Shown: in pieces, positions 11,301 through 21,586 of the stretch
Layout: each line of letters starts with the position of its first letter
Numbering within the stretch: the stretch's first letter is position 1
DNA from: Opisthocomus hoazin
Taxonomy: Eukaryota > Chordata > Aves > Opisthocomiformes > Opisthocomidae
Length of the DNA stretch: 64,000 bases
Direction: 5' to 3'
Assembly (NCBI RefSeq): GCF_030867145.1
Contig: NC_134418.1
Span: 498,501 to 562,500, forward strand
Made by a program: the position numbers and the translations under genes
The notes under the pieces: model-generated
The model's database searches: none
Told to the model about the DNA's origin: nothing
What the model saw: only the letters and a program-made list of their open reading frames with translations

Positions 11301-14300
11301 TCCGAGTTCAGGAGGTAGGAGGATGATGTGGGAGAGGGATGTGTAGGACTCCTGCAATTTGGGATGGTCACAGAGGAGAGTGGGCTGCCAGCAGAGTCGC
11401 AAAGGGCACTTCTGGATGGGTGTGTTTGTACGATGGGAACTCTGGCCCATATTTATTGCCCCTTACAGTTACTCAGTTTTTCCATGGCCTACTTGCCACC
11501 CCCCATTTATCTTTTCTGCCAGTTATCAAGGCTCTCCTCATCTAGTTCAAACCTTTCACTCCCTTTTAATAATACCACAAATCAAATAAAGCGATTGTTC
11601 CTCCACCTTTCCCTTACATGCTGGGTACTTCGTAGCCTCTATACCAAAGATCTTGTATCTCCCTGTCAGCCTGTTTTGGCAGGATGATATTGCCTACTCC
11701 TGGTCCTTCGTGTGCTCCATGCAACACTGAAATGCATCACTGAGGCCCTGGAGAAATCAGTTCCCAGTCCTCTTCCCCTCGCCGTGGCTCCACGCAGGCC
11801 TGTACATCTGATGCACTCGCCTGCAAGATGGGACTGCCTGGGTCATAAGTGTCGTGTGTCATGTACATGTGACTCTTCTCTGCGTCTCTGCAGCTCTTGG
11901 CCATGGAGCTGGGTGTGGTATCCACACGGCTCACTGCAGCAGATAAAACCGAACACATGAAGAGGCTGAGACACACATCGCTGCTCCCCTTTGCCCCAGG
12001 TAGGTGTCCTAGCTAGTGTCCTGACTCTGGAATTGCCGCTTAGGCTTTGCCTGTGGACACACCTCTGTCTGCTCTTGGTTACTCATGCGTGGAGAGAGAG
12101 GAGAAGGCGTGTTTGACCTCCTCCTGAGGAGCAGGGGCTTCTTGTGTGCCCCAGGCTGGGGGCTGCCGCTATCTAGTAGGGAGAGCACCACCACTCCTGA
12201 GCACAGACGTGGTGGTGGTGTGCAGGAGGTCCGGATTTCTTAGCACACTGGTTCATATTATAGAAGGTGGAGCTGTTGCGACTTGAAGGCCATGCACCTT
12301 TAGGGTACCCTCTTGTGCCTGCTGTTCTCTCTTCTGCAGCCTCAAGCCAGCCCCTGGCAGCCAGGCCCAGGGTGCCTTCCAGCCCCACCGGTGTTGCTCC
12401 TGAGGATGTGCGAGTGACGGCAATGGCTCAACGCGTCAAGGAGGTGCTGCCTCACGTGCCTCTGGAGGTCATCAGGATAGACCTGGGTGAGCAATGCCTG
12501 GGGTAGCAGCGGGGATACAGAGTGCCCTTCTGTGCCAAGTCTCTACGAGGCCTGGAAGCAGAAACCTTGTCCCTGCTGCACTGTGGAGCACACTGCCAGC
12601 AAGGATGCGAGTGTCCTGATGTAGCAGCTGCCTCTCCAACAGATCCTCTTTGTCCCTGCAGCCCAAACCAGCTGTGTGGATACCACCATCGCCAACTTGC
12701 TGGAGGGGAGAGTACCCTTCTTCCCTGAAAGTAAGGAGGCTGGTACTGACCTGCCTGCCCCGTCTACCTCCCAGGCTGCAGCTGCTTCTGGCATCCAGGG
12801 CTCCGTAGCTGTGCCTTCTTCCAAGGTACTTTTGGTGGTTGTGTTGCCTCCTCTGATCTGATGGCTTGCAGCCAGAGCATGATGGCCTGTGTTCAGGACT
12901 AGCTATGTTGTCAGAGGAACAGAGGTCGAATTGGTATGCTGGGTCCTTGCAGAGCCACTAAGGAGGTCTCCTGGCTTTGTTTGACTGTCTCCTCATGGCT
13001 CTTGTGCTTTGTGTTGCAGCCAGCTACAAAGCAGTTTGCAAAGTCCCCTGTGGAGCGGCATCTGTCCTTGCAGGAGCGGAAACGAGCATTGTACGACTAT
13101 GCGAGAAGGTGAGAGTCGTCGCGTCCCCCCGCCCCGCCATGTCACCCTGTCCGAGTCCCAAAACCCCATCCCCAGCAGTACCAGGATATGCCTCAAGCAA
13201 GGGTCAGCCCTCGCTTTGCCTTGCATCCTCGTGTTCCTCTCCTCTGGCCCAAGACGGCAGTGCTGAGGCAATGACCCATGGCTGAAGGAGAGAGGAGGCA
13301 GACGTTTGTCTGCTTCGCCTCTTCAGGCATGCAGCCCCATGTCCTTGCTGGGAAGTGCTGTCTCCAGAATTGCCAGCGGTCATCTGGTTTTGGGGACTAG
13401 GTGGGGTTGAAGCTGCTTGCCACAAACACAGCTGCTGAGGAATAGGGTGTAGCAAAAAACCTTTGTTTGGTTCTTTGGTGCAACGGATTTGACTGACAGA
13501 AGTCACTGTGGGACTAGAGATTTCTTTGGAATTAGTGTCGATGCTGTGGAACTCATTTTGGAAAGAAGGTTGCTGTTTGGCAACAGGGATGGTGCAATTA
13601 ATCTTCCTCAGTGCAAGTGGAGAATAAGGGAGCGAGTCTGACCTCTGTGCATGGTTTTGATGAGCCAAATGTTGGAACAAGTGTCCAGTTCTGGTGTCTG
13701 GGTCTTTTTTTTGGAAAGATACAGAAAATTCAGAATGAGTTTGGAGGAGAAGTTAAGTCTGTTAAGGGCACTGCAAATGAGATGGCACACTATATGCAAT
13801 TCTGAGTGAAGGAACCGGGGTCTGAGAGGCTGTTCAATCTGGCAGAGAAAAGCAGAATAATAACTAGTGGGTAGAAGCTGTAGGCAGGCAGACTTTACAC
13901 AGGTAACGGGGTAGTTATATCTGAAAAGGAAATGGACTCATCAGTGGAATGAGCTTCCAGCAGAAACAATAGCTTCTCGGTGGCTGGGGGTCTTCCGGTG
14001 ACTGCTTAGAGGGTGGTAGAGGTAATGGAGTGTTCAGCTCAGACCAGAGTGACGAGAGGCTGACCTGCTGCAGGAGTGGGTCTCCATGCTGTAGGGTCTT
14101 GTGTGAAGGGGAGAGCGCATCTGGTGCCACGCTTGGGCTGAGCTTTGCTCCAGAGCACTCCACGAGAGTCAGGAGAAGATGGCGGGGACTCGAGGGTCAG
14201 TTAAACCGTTGAGATCCTGTGACTTTGACACCGTGTCAGCTTCTCCCTGCTATTGAAAGGCTAGGAAATTCCCACGGTTGGAAGTTGAACCTAGGCAAAT

Positions 14301-15750
14301 TCTAAGTGCCTGTTTGTAAAGGGCTAGCCCTAGATGACTCTGGGTAGCTCTTGGTCACCAGGAATTCAATTTAAACAAGTCTGGTTTTCTGAAAGATGAT
14401 TTCCGTTTAAGGGAATTGCATCTCAAAGTGGTCCTGTGACATAGGGAATGTTAGACTCTGTCTTGAGAGCTGTCCCCCAGGCCTTTTAACCCGAGCACAG
14501 AGATGGCTGGGGGCTCTTGCGGGATGTGATCTGTTCGACAGCAGAGAACAGGAGGTGGAAGTCCTTTCCTGTGGATGCCCACCTGGCTGTGTTGCCCTTC
14601 TGCATGCCACTGTTACGTCCCTTTTCTGAGGCACTCGTGGCTATAGAGTGCTGATCTCTATACATCTCGGAGAGGAAGGGATCCCAGTGAGATTTGGGAA
14701 GGTGATTGTGCTCTTCATCTTTCTTTACTTCAAAGAAAGGCTCTCCTTACTGTCCTGGGCTCGAGAGCAGGTATGTGTCCATCTTGAGTTCTGCAGGACA
14801 GCAGCAACCCCTGTCCTGTAGCGTTTTCCAGCTCGGGGCAGGTTCGCAGCTCAGGGCTTGCCGAATCGTGCGTTTCCCTGCAGCCCTCTGCCCGGGCTGC
14901 TGACAGCACTGCGCTTCGCAGGAGGCGAGGCTGTTCTCAGGGCAGGGTTCTGTGTTTTCAGTACGGTTCCCTCCCCGGCTGGCCGGTATTGGATGGCAGC
15001 GTGCACGGGCCGTGGGGGAAGCTGGGCGCTGCCAGAGCGGGGGGTGCTCGCAGGAGTCTGGTGGCCTCCCCGGGGACCCTGTCCTGGGTCTGGCACTGGG
15101 AGTGTGGTGCCTGTGTATCTCACCCACACTGAGGCGTAAGGCTGAGCTGTCGGGGCCCCGCGCTTCGGGATGGGTGTCGCTCCATACCAGCAGCCCACAC
15201 CGCTTCCCACGTGCTTGGGGGCTTACCTGGGTGGAACGTCTTGGCGCAGGACACGGAGGGGCTGGGGCGCTGCTGGCAGGGCATGAGAGAACGGCCGTGG
15301 CTGGGAGCCGCCGTCCCAAGGGGCAAACGGCAGCGACCCGTCCGGGCCCCGGCGCTGCTGCCGGCAGCCTCCCGCCGGCTCGGGCAGTCCCCGCAGCTGC
15401 CCGGCCCGGCCCGGCCCGCCGGCGTCCTCCCCTCCCTGCCCCGCTCCGTGCGGCGCCCGCAGGGCTGCCGGCTCGGCGCTGGGGGGCGGCGGCGGGCGGC
15501 CCCAGCCAGCGCCCGGGGGGGGCGGGGACAGCCGGGGCGGCCCCGGCCCGCCCGAGGGCGCTCTCCCGCAGGCGGTTGGCCGGGCAGCGGGGAGGCGGGG
15601 CGAGGGGCGGCCCCGCCCCGCCTGAGGACGCGCTGTTCCGCAGGCAGTGGGGCGGGGCGAGGGGCGGCCCCCGCCCCGCCTGAGGGCGCTCTCTCCCGCA
15701 GGCGGTTCGCCGAGAAGCACGGCGCGGCGCGGGCCGGCGGCAGCCCCTGA
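5283..15750 (+). CDS. AUP1: AUP1, lipid-droplet/ER ubiquitin-pathway scaffold (complete, 12 exons)
   Basis: AUP1 is a monotopic ER and lipid-droplet protein that recruits the E2 UBE2G2 for ER-associated degradation. Exons: 5283-5332, 5680-5817, 6363-6513, 6969-7156, 7244-7316, 10276-10349, 11248-11314, 11894-11999, 12340-12486, 12662-12825, 13020-13108, 15702-15750. Phases join to 431 codons plus stop; human AUP1 is about 410. Residues about 22-54 form the hydrophobic hairpin (LLLYAPVG...). The PlsC-like acyltransferase domain has HVTQFD (His96, Asp101) and FPEEAATNG from 160. The CUE ubiquitin-binding domain is at about 306-350 ([13 protein letters not shown]), and the C-terminal UBE2G2-binding G2BR at about 395-420 ([16 protein letters not shown]). 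The start was chosen to match the family N-terminus ([11 protein letters not shown]); an in-frame upstream ATG at 5133 exists. HTRA2 is the divergent neighbour, as in mammals. Confidence 0.97.
7317..10275 (+). other. AUP1 intron 5 (about 3 kb)
   Basis: The longest AUP1 intron. It is more AT-rich than its surroundings and has no conserved exon on either strand. The only recognisable content is a CR1 fragment at about 9,545-9,780. The remainder is unassigned. Confidence 0.6.
9545..9780 (-). mobile_element. CR1 LINE 3'-region fragment (AUP1 intron 5)
   Basis: In reverse orientation it follows the CR1 3' consensus. The order is AGAATCATTGAA, GGTTGGGGAGAATCTCTGG, then CAGACTGGCTTC, CCAGCTGCCCGGGGC, GGATGGAGAGCCCACCAC and GCCTGTTCCAGTGC, then GGAAAAGGTTATTTACTAA. 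It is diverged and antisense-inserted relative to AUP1. Confidence 0.8.
13109..15701 (+). other. AUP1 intron 11 (about 2.6 kb)
   Basis: It separates the G2BR exon from the 49-nt last exon. It contains a possible old CR1 fragment near 13,660-14,000. Its last 400 bp are a CpG-rich stretch with tandem copies of the splice-acceptor segment. No other gene was seen. Confidence 0.6.
13660..14000 (+). mobile_element. Possible old CR1 fragment
   Basis: The phrases 'GTGTCCAGTTCTGGTGTCTGG' and 'GGAATGAGCTTCCAGCAGAAAC', in the right order, resemble old plus-strand CR1 3' sequence. The stretch between them is too diverged to be certain. Confidence 0.4.
15548..15714 (+). repeat. Three tandem copies of the AUP1 exon-12 acceptor segment
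   Basis: A GC-rich unit of roughly 60-75 bp is repeated. Each copy has a pyrimidine run plus CGCAG followed by GCGGTT or GCAGTG. The candidate acceptors end at 15,571, 15,643 and 15,701. Only the third leads into the conserved RRFAEKHG ending and a stop at 15,748-15,750. Confidence 0.75.
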
Positions 15751-15822
15751 GCGGGCGCAGCGGGGCGGCACCGGAAGCGCTCGAGCCCTGCGCGGCCGGG
15801 CCGGGTGCCCTCTGGCGGCGGA

Positions 15823-15828
15823 AATAAA
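15823..15828 (+). terminator. AUP1: AUP1 polyadenylation signal
   Basis: An AATAAA lies 73 bp after the AUP1 stop, in an otherwise very GC-rich stretch. It implies a short 3' UTR. Confidence 0.85.
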
Positions 15829-16172
15829 CGGCGGCAACGTCTGCGCGGCTCGGCTCTGCGGGGGGGCGGGGCCACCGGGGGGGGCGGGCCGGTCCGGCTC
15901 CGTGCGGATCCGCACGCGCTGCGGCCGCCGCCCGCGCGCTCGCCGCACGTAGGCGCCGCTTAAAGGGGCAACGCGGCGGGCCCGGCGCTTCTCGTGCCGG
16001 GCGGGAGGCAGCCGGCGCCGCGCCCCTAAGGCGGGGCCTGCGCCGAACCCTGAGGCGGCCCGGGCCCGTCGCCGCGCCCGCCCGCGCGCGGACCCCAGAG
16101 CACGGAGCCGGTGCCCTTTTAAGACGCGGGCTCGCGGTGCCGGCGGTTTTATTTACATGGGGGCTCGCGGGC

Positions 16173-16182
16173 GTCACGTGAC
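16173..16182. promoter_or_regulatory. Palindromic E-box/CLEAR-type site GTCACGTGAC
   Basis: A perfect 10-bp palindrome lies 44 bp upstream of the BNIP3-like ATG. It matches the CLEAR consensus bound by TFEB/TFE3 and also USF/MITF. Its ACGTG core would also satisfy a minimal hypoxia-response core. Factor identity is inferred. Confidence 0.7.
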
Positions 16183-16225
16183 TGGCAGCGCGGCGGGGGC
16201 TGAGCGCGGCTGCACCCGCGGGGCC

Positions 16226-18294
16226 ATGGCGCGTGCCGGCGACGACGGTCCGTGGGATGCCCGCGGGGGGCGGGGGGGGCCGGCGTGACGCGGGGGGGTC
16301 TGGGTCGGTGGGGTCCGAGGGGGGCTGACGGGACCCGGGGGGTTCTGGGTCAGTGGGGTCCCGGGGGGAATGACGTGACCCGGGGGGGTCTGGGTCAGTG
16401 GGGTCCCGGGGGGGGCTGACGGGACCTGGGGGGGTCTGGGTCGGTGAGGTCCGAGGGGGGATGACGGGACCCGGGGGGGTCTGGGTCAGTGGGATCCCGG
16501 GGGGGCTGACATGACCCGGGGGAGTCTGGGTCAGGGAGGTCCCGGGGGGCTGACGTGACCCAGGGGGTCCGGGACAGTGGGGTCCCAGGGGGGTCTGGCA
16601 TGTCCTGGGAGGGGGCTGGGTCTGTGGGGTCACGGGGTCCTGGGTGGGCTGACATGCACATGGGGGGATCTAGGTCAATGGGAGTCCCAGGAGAGCAGAC
16701 ATGTACTGAGAGAGGGGGCAAATCAGTGGGGAGCCCGGGCGGGTGGTCGAGGTGGGCTGATGTGCTGGGGTCCAGGCAGGCTGGCATGCATGGGAGGGGT
16801 GATCCCGTGGGGTCCCAGATGGCTGATGTGCACTGATGGAGGGGGCAGGTCACGGGGGTTGTGGGCTGGCAAGCACCACGGTGGCCAGGGCAGAGGCAGA
16901 TGGGGGTCCCAGGGGAGCGGGGCGCGCCGAGGAGCAGCCCTGGGCAGACGGGTGTGCAGGGTGTCCCGGGCCATAGACACGCTCGCTGCTTCCGCGGTGC
17001 CCGGGCGGTGGTGCAGGGTGTGCCGGGAGGGCCCTTGGCCAGAGTAGGGTGTGCTGGTGGTCCTGGGGCAGCGCGGGGGCCAGGCTGGTGCTGGGCTGAC
17101 GGCCCCCGCAGGCTCCTGGGTGGAGCTGCGGTGTGGCCCAGAGAGCCCCGAGCCCTCGCGGTTCTCCTCCTGCCCTGCTGACGTGGAGCAGATGCTGCTG
17201 GAGGCCCAGCTTGAGACGGAGAGCAGCGACGGGTGAGTCCCGAGCAGGAGCCTGGGCTGGCCTGGCTGGGCTGGCCGTCGGGGTGGTGCAGGCCTGGTGA
17301 CGGGGGGCTTCTGTCCGCAGCGCCCCACTCACGCTGGGCTCCCCAGCCTGCGATGGCGACGGAGCTGGCCCGGCGAGCCAGCAGCAGCCTGGGGAGAGTG
17401 AGCTGCGCCGCCCCCGCAGCCAGCTGCAGTTGGGCTGCCCGCACCCCCAGCAGGTAAGGGAGCTGCCCCCGCCCTGCGCTGCACCCCACGGCCATGCCTC
17501 AGCGCTCACCGCCCCACACCCCCTTCCAGCGGGACGTGCCCGAGGAAGCCGAGCAGAGGGAGCGATGCCTGCCAGCGTCACTCGGCTGGGCCTGTGCCCA
17601 CCGCCCTCAGTGTTTCTCCCGAAAGTAAGGCCCGTGTCCCCCACCAGCGTGTCGCGTCCTGGTGCCCTCTGCCCTTGCTGTCTGCCTTGCAGCCCTGCCC
17701 TGCTGTCCTGCCGTGCTGTCCCTGTGCCCTCCTGTGTGCACTGCCCTCTTCCTTCGTGCCCTGTTTAACCGTGCACTTTTCCCAGGGAGTTTGCCTTTGT
17801 GTGCTCCCCCCAGCCGGTGCTGTGGAGCCTGCAGGGAGGTGCAGTGAGGAGAAAAAAGAGACTTTTCAGTTCCGAGCTGCTGCTGCTCTTCATCCCCTCG
17901 CTGCTGCTCAGCCATGTGCTGACCCTAGGACTGGGGTGAGTTTCTGATGGCCAGACCTGTGCTGTCGGGTGGCCTTGGTCCTGGGTGCAGGCAGGGTGAG
18001 CCCCGCGCTGCTGCGTGTCTGCACAGTCTGGGGCTCTCTGGGGGCCTCCGGCTGGGGCTGGCCCCATGGGAAGCTGCGGGTGGAGGAGCACTCCCGGAGC
18101 TGGACGGCTCATCCATGGGTGCTGTTCTACACTGCTGCTCTCGGCAGCCACAGCCATCTCCCTAGCTGCTGCCCTCTCCCCTCACTACTGAGGCCCAGCA
18201 GGCCGTCCCCGTGTGAGTGCCTTACAGTCGCTCTCTCCAATCCAGGATCTACATTGGGAAGAGGCTGGCAGCCTCCTCGGCAAACCCGCTGTGA
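16226..18294 (+). CDS. BNIP3/NIX-family mitophagy receptor-like gene (complete, 6 exons)
   Basis: Tail-anchored outer-mitochondrial-membrane protein of the BNIP3/BNIP3L family. Exons: 16226-16247, 17112-17232, 17321-17453, 17530-17624, 17786-17935, 18246-18294, giving 189 codons plus stop; human BNIP3 is about 194. The N-terminus has an LC3-interacting-type motif (GSWVEL, W10 to L13). VEQMLLEAQ (about 33-41) matches the family's MEKILLDAQ. A weakly conserved middle ends in KEF at about 124-126. The transmembrane segment is about 155-177 (LLLLFIPSLLLSHVLTLGLG) and the end is IYIGKRL. The membrane Ser-His pair is kept (S166, H167), but the alanine before GxxxG is Thr170. The SSHCDSP stretch typical of BNIP3/NIX is lost. 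Exon 1 has an unusual GTCCGT donor, so the first seven residues are less sure. It is neither BNIP3 nor BNIP3L by location. A fish-type 'BNIP4' identity is possible but unverified. Confidence 0.88.
16284..16860. repeat. G-rich minisatellite, unit about 45 bp (BNIP3-like intron 1)
   Basis: About seven good units of the pattern 'tgacgtgaccc ggggggtctgggtcagtggggtcccgggggg' start near 16,288, 16,326, 16,371, 16,417, 16,462, 16,507 and 16,551. More diverged units run on to about 16,860. Runs of six to eight G on the plus strand suggest G-quadruplex potential. The array starts within 40 bp of exon 1. Confidence 0.9.
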
Positions 18295-18607
18295 AGGGCT
18301 GGGCTGGGTGAGAGACGAGTGGCTCCGCTGCCCCGCTCCTCTGCTAGGTGTGTGCAAGGAGCCCAGGCACCAGTGCAGCCCAGCTGCTCCCAGACCCCGT
18401 GTTTGTGGCACAAGGAGCTGTCTCCCCTTGTCCCTTCTCTAGCCCCAGCCTAGGGAGCGGATCTACCCTCCCACGTAGACGGGAACCCCCTGATGGCAGC
18501 TCCCTGCTGCAGGCAGCCCCTGCCCTCCCCATCCCTCGGTTATGGGTCCAGGTTCCTCTTTAACACAAGACTGTAAATACAGCTCTGAGTCTGCAAGACC
18601 ACATGCG

Positions 18608-18613
18608 AATAAA
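18608..18613 (+). terminator. Polyadenylation signal of the BNIP3-like gene
   Basis: AATAAA lies 314 bp after the stop codon, the first clear signal downstream. Confidence 0.8.
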
Positions 18614-18918
18614 GAGCCGTGTGCCAGTGTGGGAAGGCAGAGCAGCGTGCCAGAGTCATCGCGCCAGACCAGGCACAGCCCAGCCGGGGCAAAGCCAGCG
18701 TGCTCCGCAGCAGCACTGGGGTCCCGTGGGCTCTCTCTGCTGCGGGGCTCCAGGCTGTGGGAGGGTGAGGCCCCACTCTCTGTGGTGCTGGGGCACAGTG
18801 GCCATGGTGGTACCTGGCCCTGGAAGAGGGCCCCTGCTTGGGCCGTGCGTGGGCAGGGGCAAGTGCTGGGGTGCAGACAGGGTTTTCAGCCCCACCGCAA
18901 TGTTCCTGGCTGCTGTTC

Positions 18919-18924
18919 TTTATT
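18919..18924 (-). terminator. Polyadenylation signal of the DOCK gene
   Basis: AATAAA on the minus strand, 820 bp after the DOCK stop codon. It faces the BNIP3-like poly(A) signal about 300 bp away, so the two genes end tail to tail. Confidence 0.7.
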
Positions 18925-19743
18925 AATCGGCTGTGGCCGTGGCCTGCTGCAGCAGGGGGGCAGGGGCTGGAGCCCAGCACAGCTGGCTGGGGCAGCAGCA
19001 CAAGCCTGGCATAGGCAGGGCTGCAAAGCCATATACCGGCAGGAGAGCTGGCGCTGCAAAGCGTGGTGCTGCCCAGGCCGGGCGTGGACCTGGCTGGCTC
19101 CGTGCAGTTGCAGTGCCTGGGCCAGGAGCATTTGTCCTGGTGCTGCAGGATGGGTGGGCGGCCGAGGGACGGGAGCTGCCCTGGGTGGAGAGCAGGAAGG
19201 GGGGAATAGCTTGGCTGTGCCAGCCAGGAGCTTGTTGCCCCGCACGTGGTGTGGTCCGTGGGCAGCGCAGGGTGGAGGGAGGGAAGTCCTTCTCCACGCG
19301 GTGTGGTGGCATCGCTGGTGGGTGGGGGCTCAGCACAGCCCTGCGTGGGAGAGATGTCCCAGCCCAGGCTGGCGTGTAGCTGCGTCGCCTTCGCAGGACG
19401 GCAGGCCTGGCCGAGGGCTGATGCAGAGTGCTGGGGTGGGGAGGCGTCCAGCAGGCAGGTGGGTCCCAGCCCTGGGGGGCACCTGGAGGGTGGCAGCACC
19501 CATTGCTGCAGGACACAGGGCGGCTGTGCCCTCTGTACCGGGACGCAGGGGCAGTCCCGTGGCTGTGCAGGATGCTTCTGGTGTCAATACGGGGAGGTGG
19601 GTGAGGAGGGGTGATCTGGCAGGCGAGGCTCAAGCAGGGACGCTCGTCCAGCAGCCGGCTGGGAGCGGGGGCACTGCCGGCTGGTCGGTCCCGTGGGCAG
19701 GGGTGGCTGCGAGCAGACGGAGCGGCTGCGGGTGGGCACCGGC

Positions 19744-21586
19744 TCAGAGCTGCGACACTCGCTTGGACTTCGGCGGTGGAGGCGGTGGTGACTTCAGCCC
19801 TTTATTTCCATCAGCTGTCGGCGATGTGGATGCCTGCAAGCAGAGAGGGCAGTTACTGGGGCTGGGGGGGGCCGGGGGCCGGGGGCCAGGGCTGGGTGGT
19901 ACCTTCCCTCCGGCTGCGGCATCACTCTGCTCCAGGAAGGTCTCGTACACCGTGGGGCTGATCTTGCGTGGCAGCGGCGGGGCCTTGCTGGCACTCTTCA
20001 CACGGCCGCCGAAGCCGGTGGGAGACGAGGACAGCCCTGTGCAGGTGTGGGAGGTAGGCTGGGCACGTCACCCAGCCTGGGGGGCTGTGGGGCCCCTCGA
20101 GGTGCCCCGGGCTGTTTGTTGCCCTGGACTGCCAGGGCCAGCCTTCCTGCCTGCGGGAGTGTTGGCACTGGGCAGCGGGGCTGGGGGGAGCATGGGGCAG
20201 GAGACCAGCGGGGAGGAGGGGGCTGGCCCGGGGTCAGTGACTGGCAGCTCCGTGGGCAGCGTTCGGTGGGGGACAGGCAAGCGGCGTGGGATCTGCCTGT
20301 GCCCCTGGCACCGAGTGCTCCCTCTCTGCTCCCAGCTGCAGGATGTGCCTGCGCCGTCGTGGGGATGGGGCGAGGGGGTGAGGGTGCCGATGCTGGGGTG
20401 CAGGGATAGGGGTGCTGGTGCCAGCACTGCTGGGGTGGGGGCACAGCCCTGCTCGCAGAGACAAGGGCTGGGGGCTGTAGGGGCTAGAGAGGGTGACCCC
20501 AGGAGGGCACCCCGAGCCAGCAGCCGTGGTGGCGAGTACCTGCAGTGCTGGGCTGAGCACCAGTGGTGACTCGGCTTGGCGGGGGCTGTTTCCCTTCGGA
20601 GCTGCCCAGGCTGCTCTCGCTCATGTTGCGGGAGAGTCTCCGCTTCTCATCCTGGGGCACAGAGGGGAGGCTCAGTGTCTCGGGCACCCGCACCACAGAA
20701 ACGCAGGGGCCTCTGGCAGGGTGCGGTGCTTCCCAGCACCCTGTCCCCAGCCCTGTGTCCCCAGCCTTGTGCCCCACCAGCCTCTGCTCCTGCCCTCCCT
20801 TCCATCAGCTGGCTGTGCCCTGCAGCAGGGGCTGCCACAGCCCCCAAGGGGTCCTGTCCGTGCTGGGGCCTAGTGCTGCCGGCACAAGCAGGGCCCCAGG
20901 GAGGAGGGGAGGCACCAGGGCTGTGCTGAGCATCACCTTGGGCTCTGGCAGCTCCGAGACAGACTGGCGCAGCTCCTGCCGCCGGTACCCGAAGAAGGTG
21001 CTGGAGCGGTTCTCCTTGCGCTCGTTCCTGCGGTCCTCGCTCTCGGAGGTGCGAGGCGCAGGCTTTGGGGTCGGGGGTGCCTCCGTGCTGTGGAGCAGCT
21101 GTGGCTGGTGAGGGGCAGGTGGGTGGCAGGGGGATGGGGAGCAGGGCTATGCCACAGGCCGGCTGGACCACGGCCAGGAGTGGCCGCCCTCAGCCAGCAA
21201 GAAAAGCATGGATGGCGCAGGTGACAGCGGTGTCCAGGTGAGCTGGGAGGCTGCACAGGGGGTGTCTGTGCTCCACGCGCCCCACAGGGACAGGGCCACC
21301 ATGGTGGCAAGGCAGGATGGACCCCTGAGATGTGGCTGGGCATGAAGGGAAGCCGGGAGGGCAGCGGGCTGGGGAGGTGGGAGAGAAGCATCTGGGGCAG
21401 AGGAGAGTGAGGATGGCTCAGCGGTGCAGGACCAGCAGGGAGGGGTGAGGGCAGTGAAAGGGGGTGGCTCGGGGCCAGCACTGCCCACTACAGCACTTGC
21501 CTGTCTCCAGTGTGGCTCAGCCGGTCCCAGTCGGGTCCCCAGGTCACAGACCTGGGTCGTCCACTCCGCCGGTCCTCGAAGCAGAC
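19744..21586 (-). other. C-terminal proline-rich tail of the DOCK gene
   Basis: Five exons encode about 190 residues after the catalytic domain. They begin [12 protein letters not shown], matching the family DDRR-GRPRS stretch. Later come TPKPAPR, an [15 protein letters not shown] basic/serine block resembling DOCK2, KAPPLPRK (fits the Crk SH3 consensus PxLPxK; bases about 19,963-19,980), YETFLEQSD, and a final PPPPPPKSK close to the end. The stop is at 19,744-19,746. Confidence 0.85.

Larger units (their letters stand above)
15300..16270 (+). promoter_or_regulatory. CpG island: AUP1 3' end and BNIP3-like promoter
   Basis: Extremely CpG-dense DNA runs from late AUP1 intron 11 to the BNIP3-like start codon. 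Only about 375 bp separate the AUP1 poly(A) site from that start, so the promoter of the next gene must lie largely here. A TTTTATTTAC element at about 16,147 is AT-rich and TATA-like. Confidence 0.7.

Noticed and set aside
14747-16633. 628-codon open frame on the minus strand, very Pro/Arg rich
   Set aside because: It crosses AUP1 intron 11, the last AUP1 exon, a CpG island and a 45-bp minisatellite. The open frame results from GC-rich DNA and repeat length, and it has no family resemblance.
18542-20569. 675-codon open frame on the plus strand
   Set aside because: It is antisense to the DOCK 3' UTR and tail exons, which are supported by splice sites and conserved sequence.
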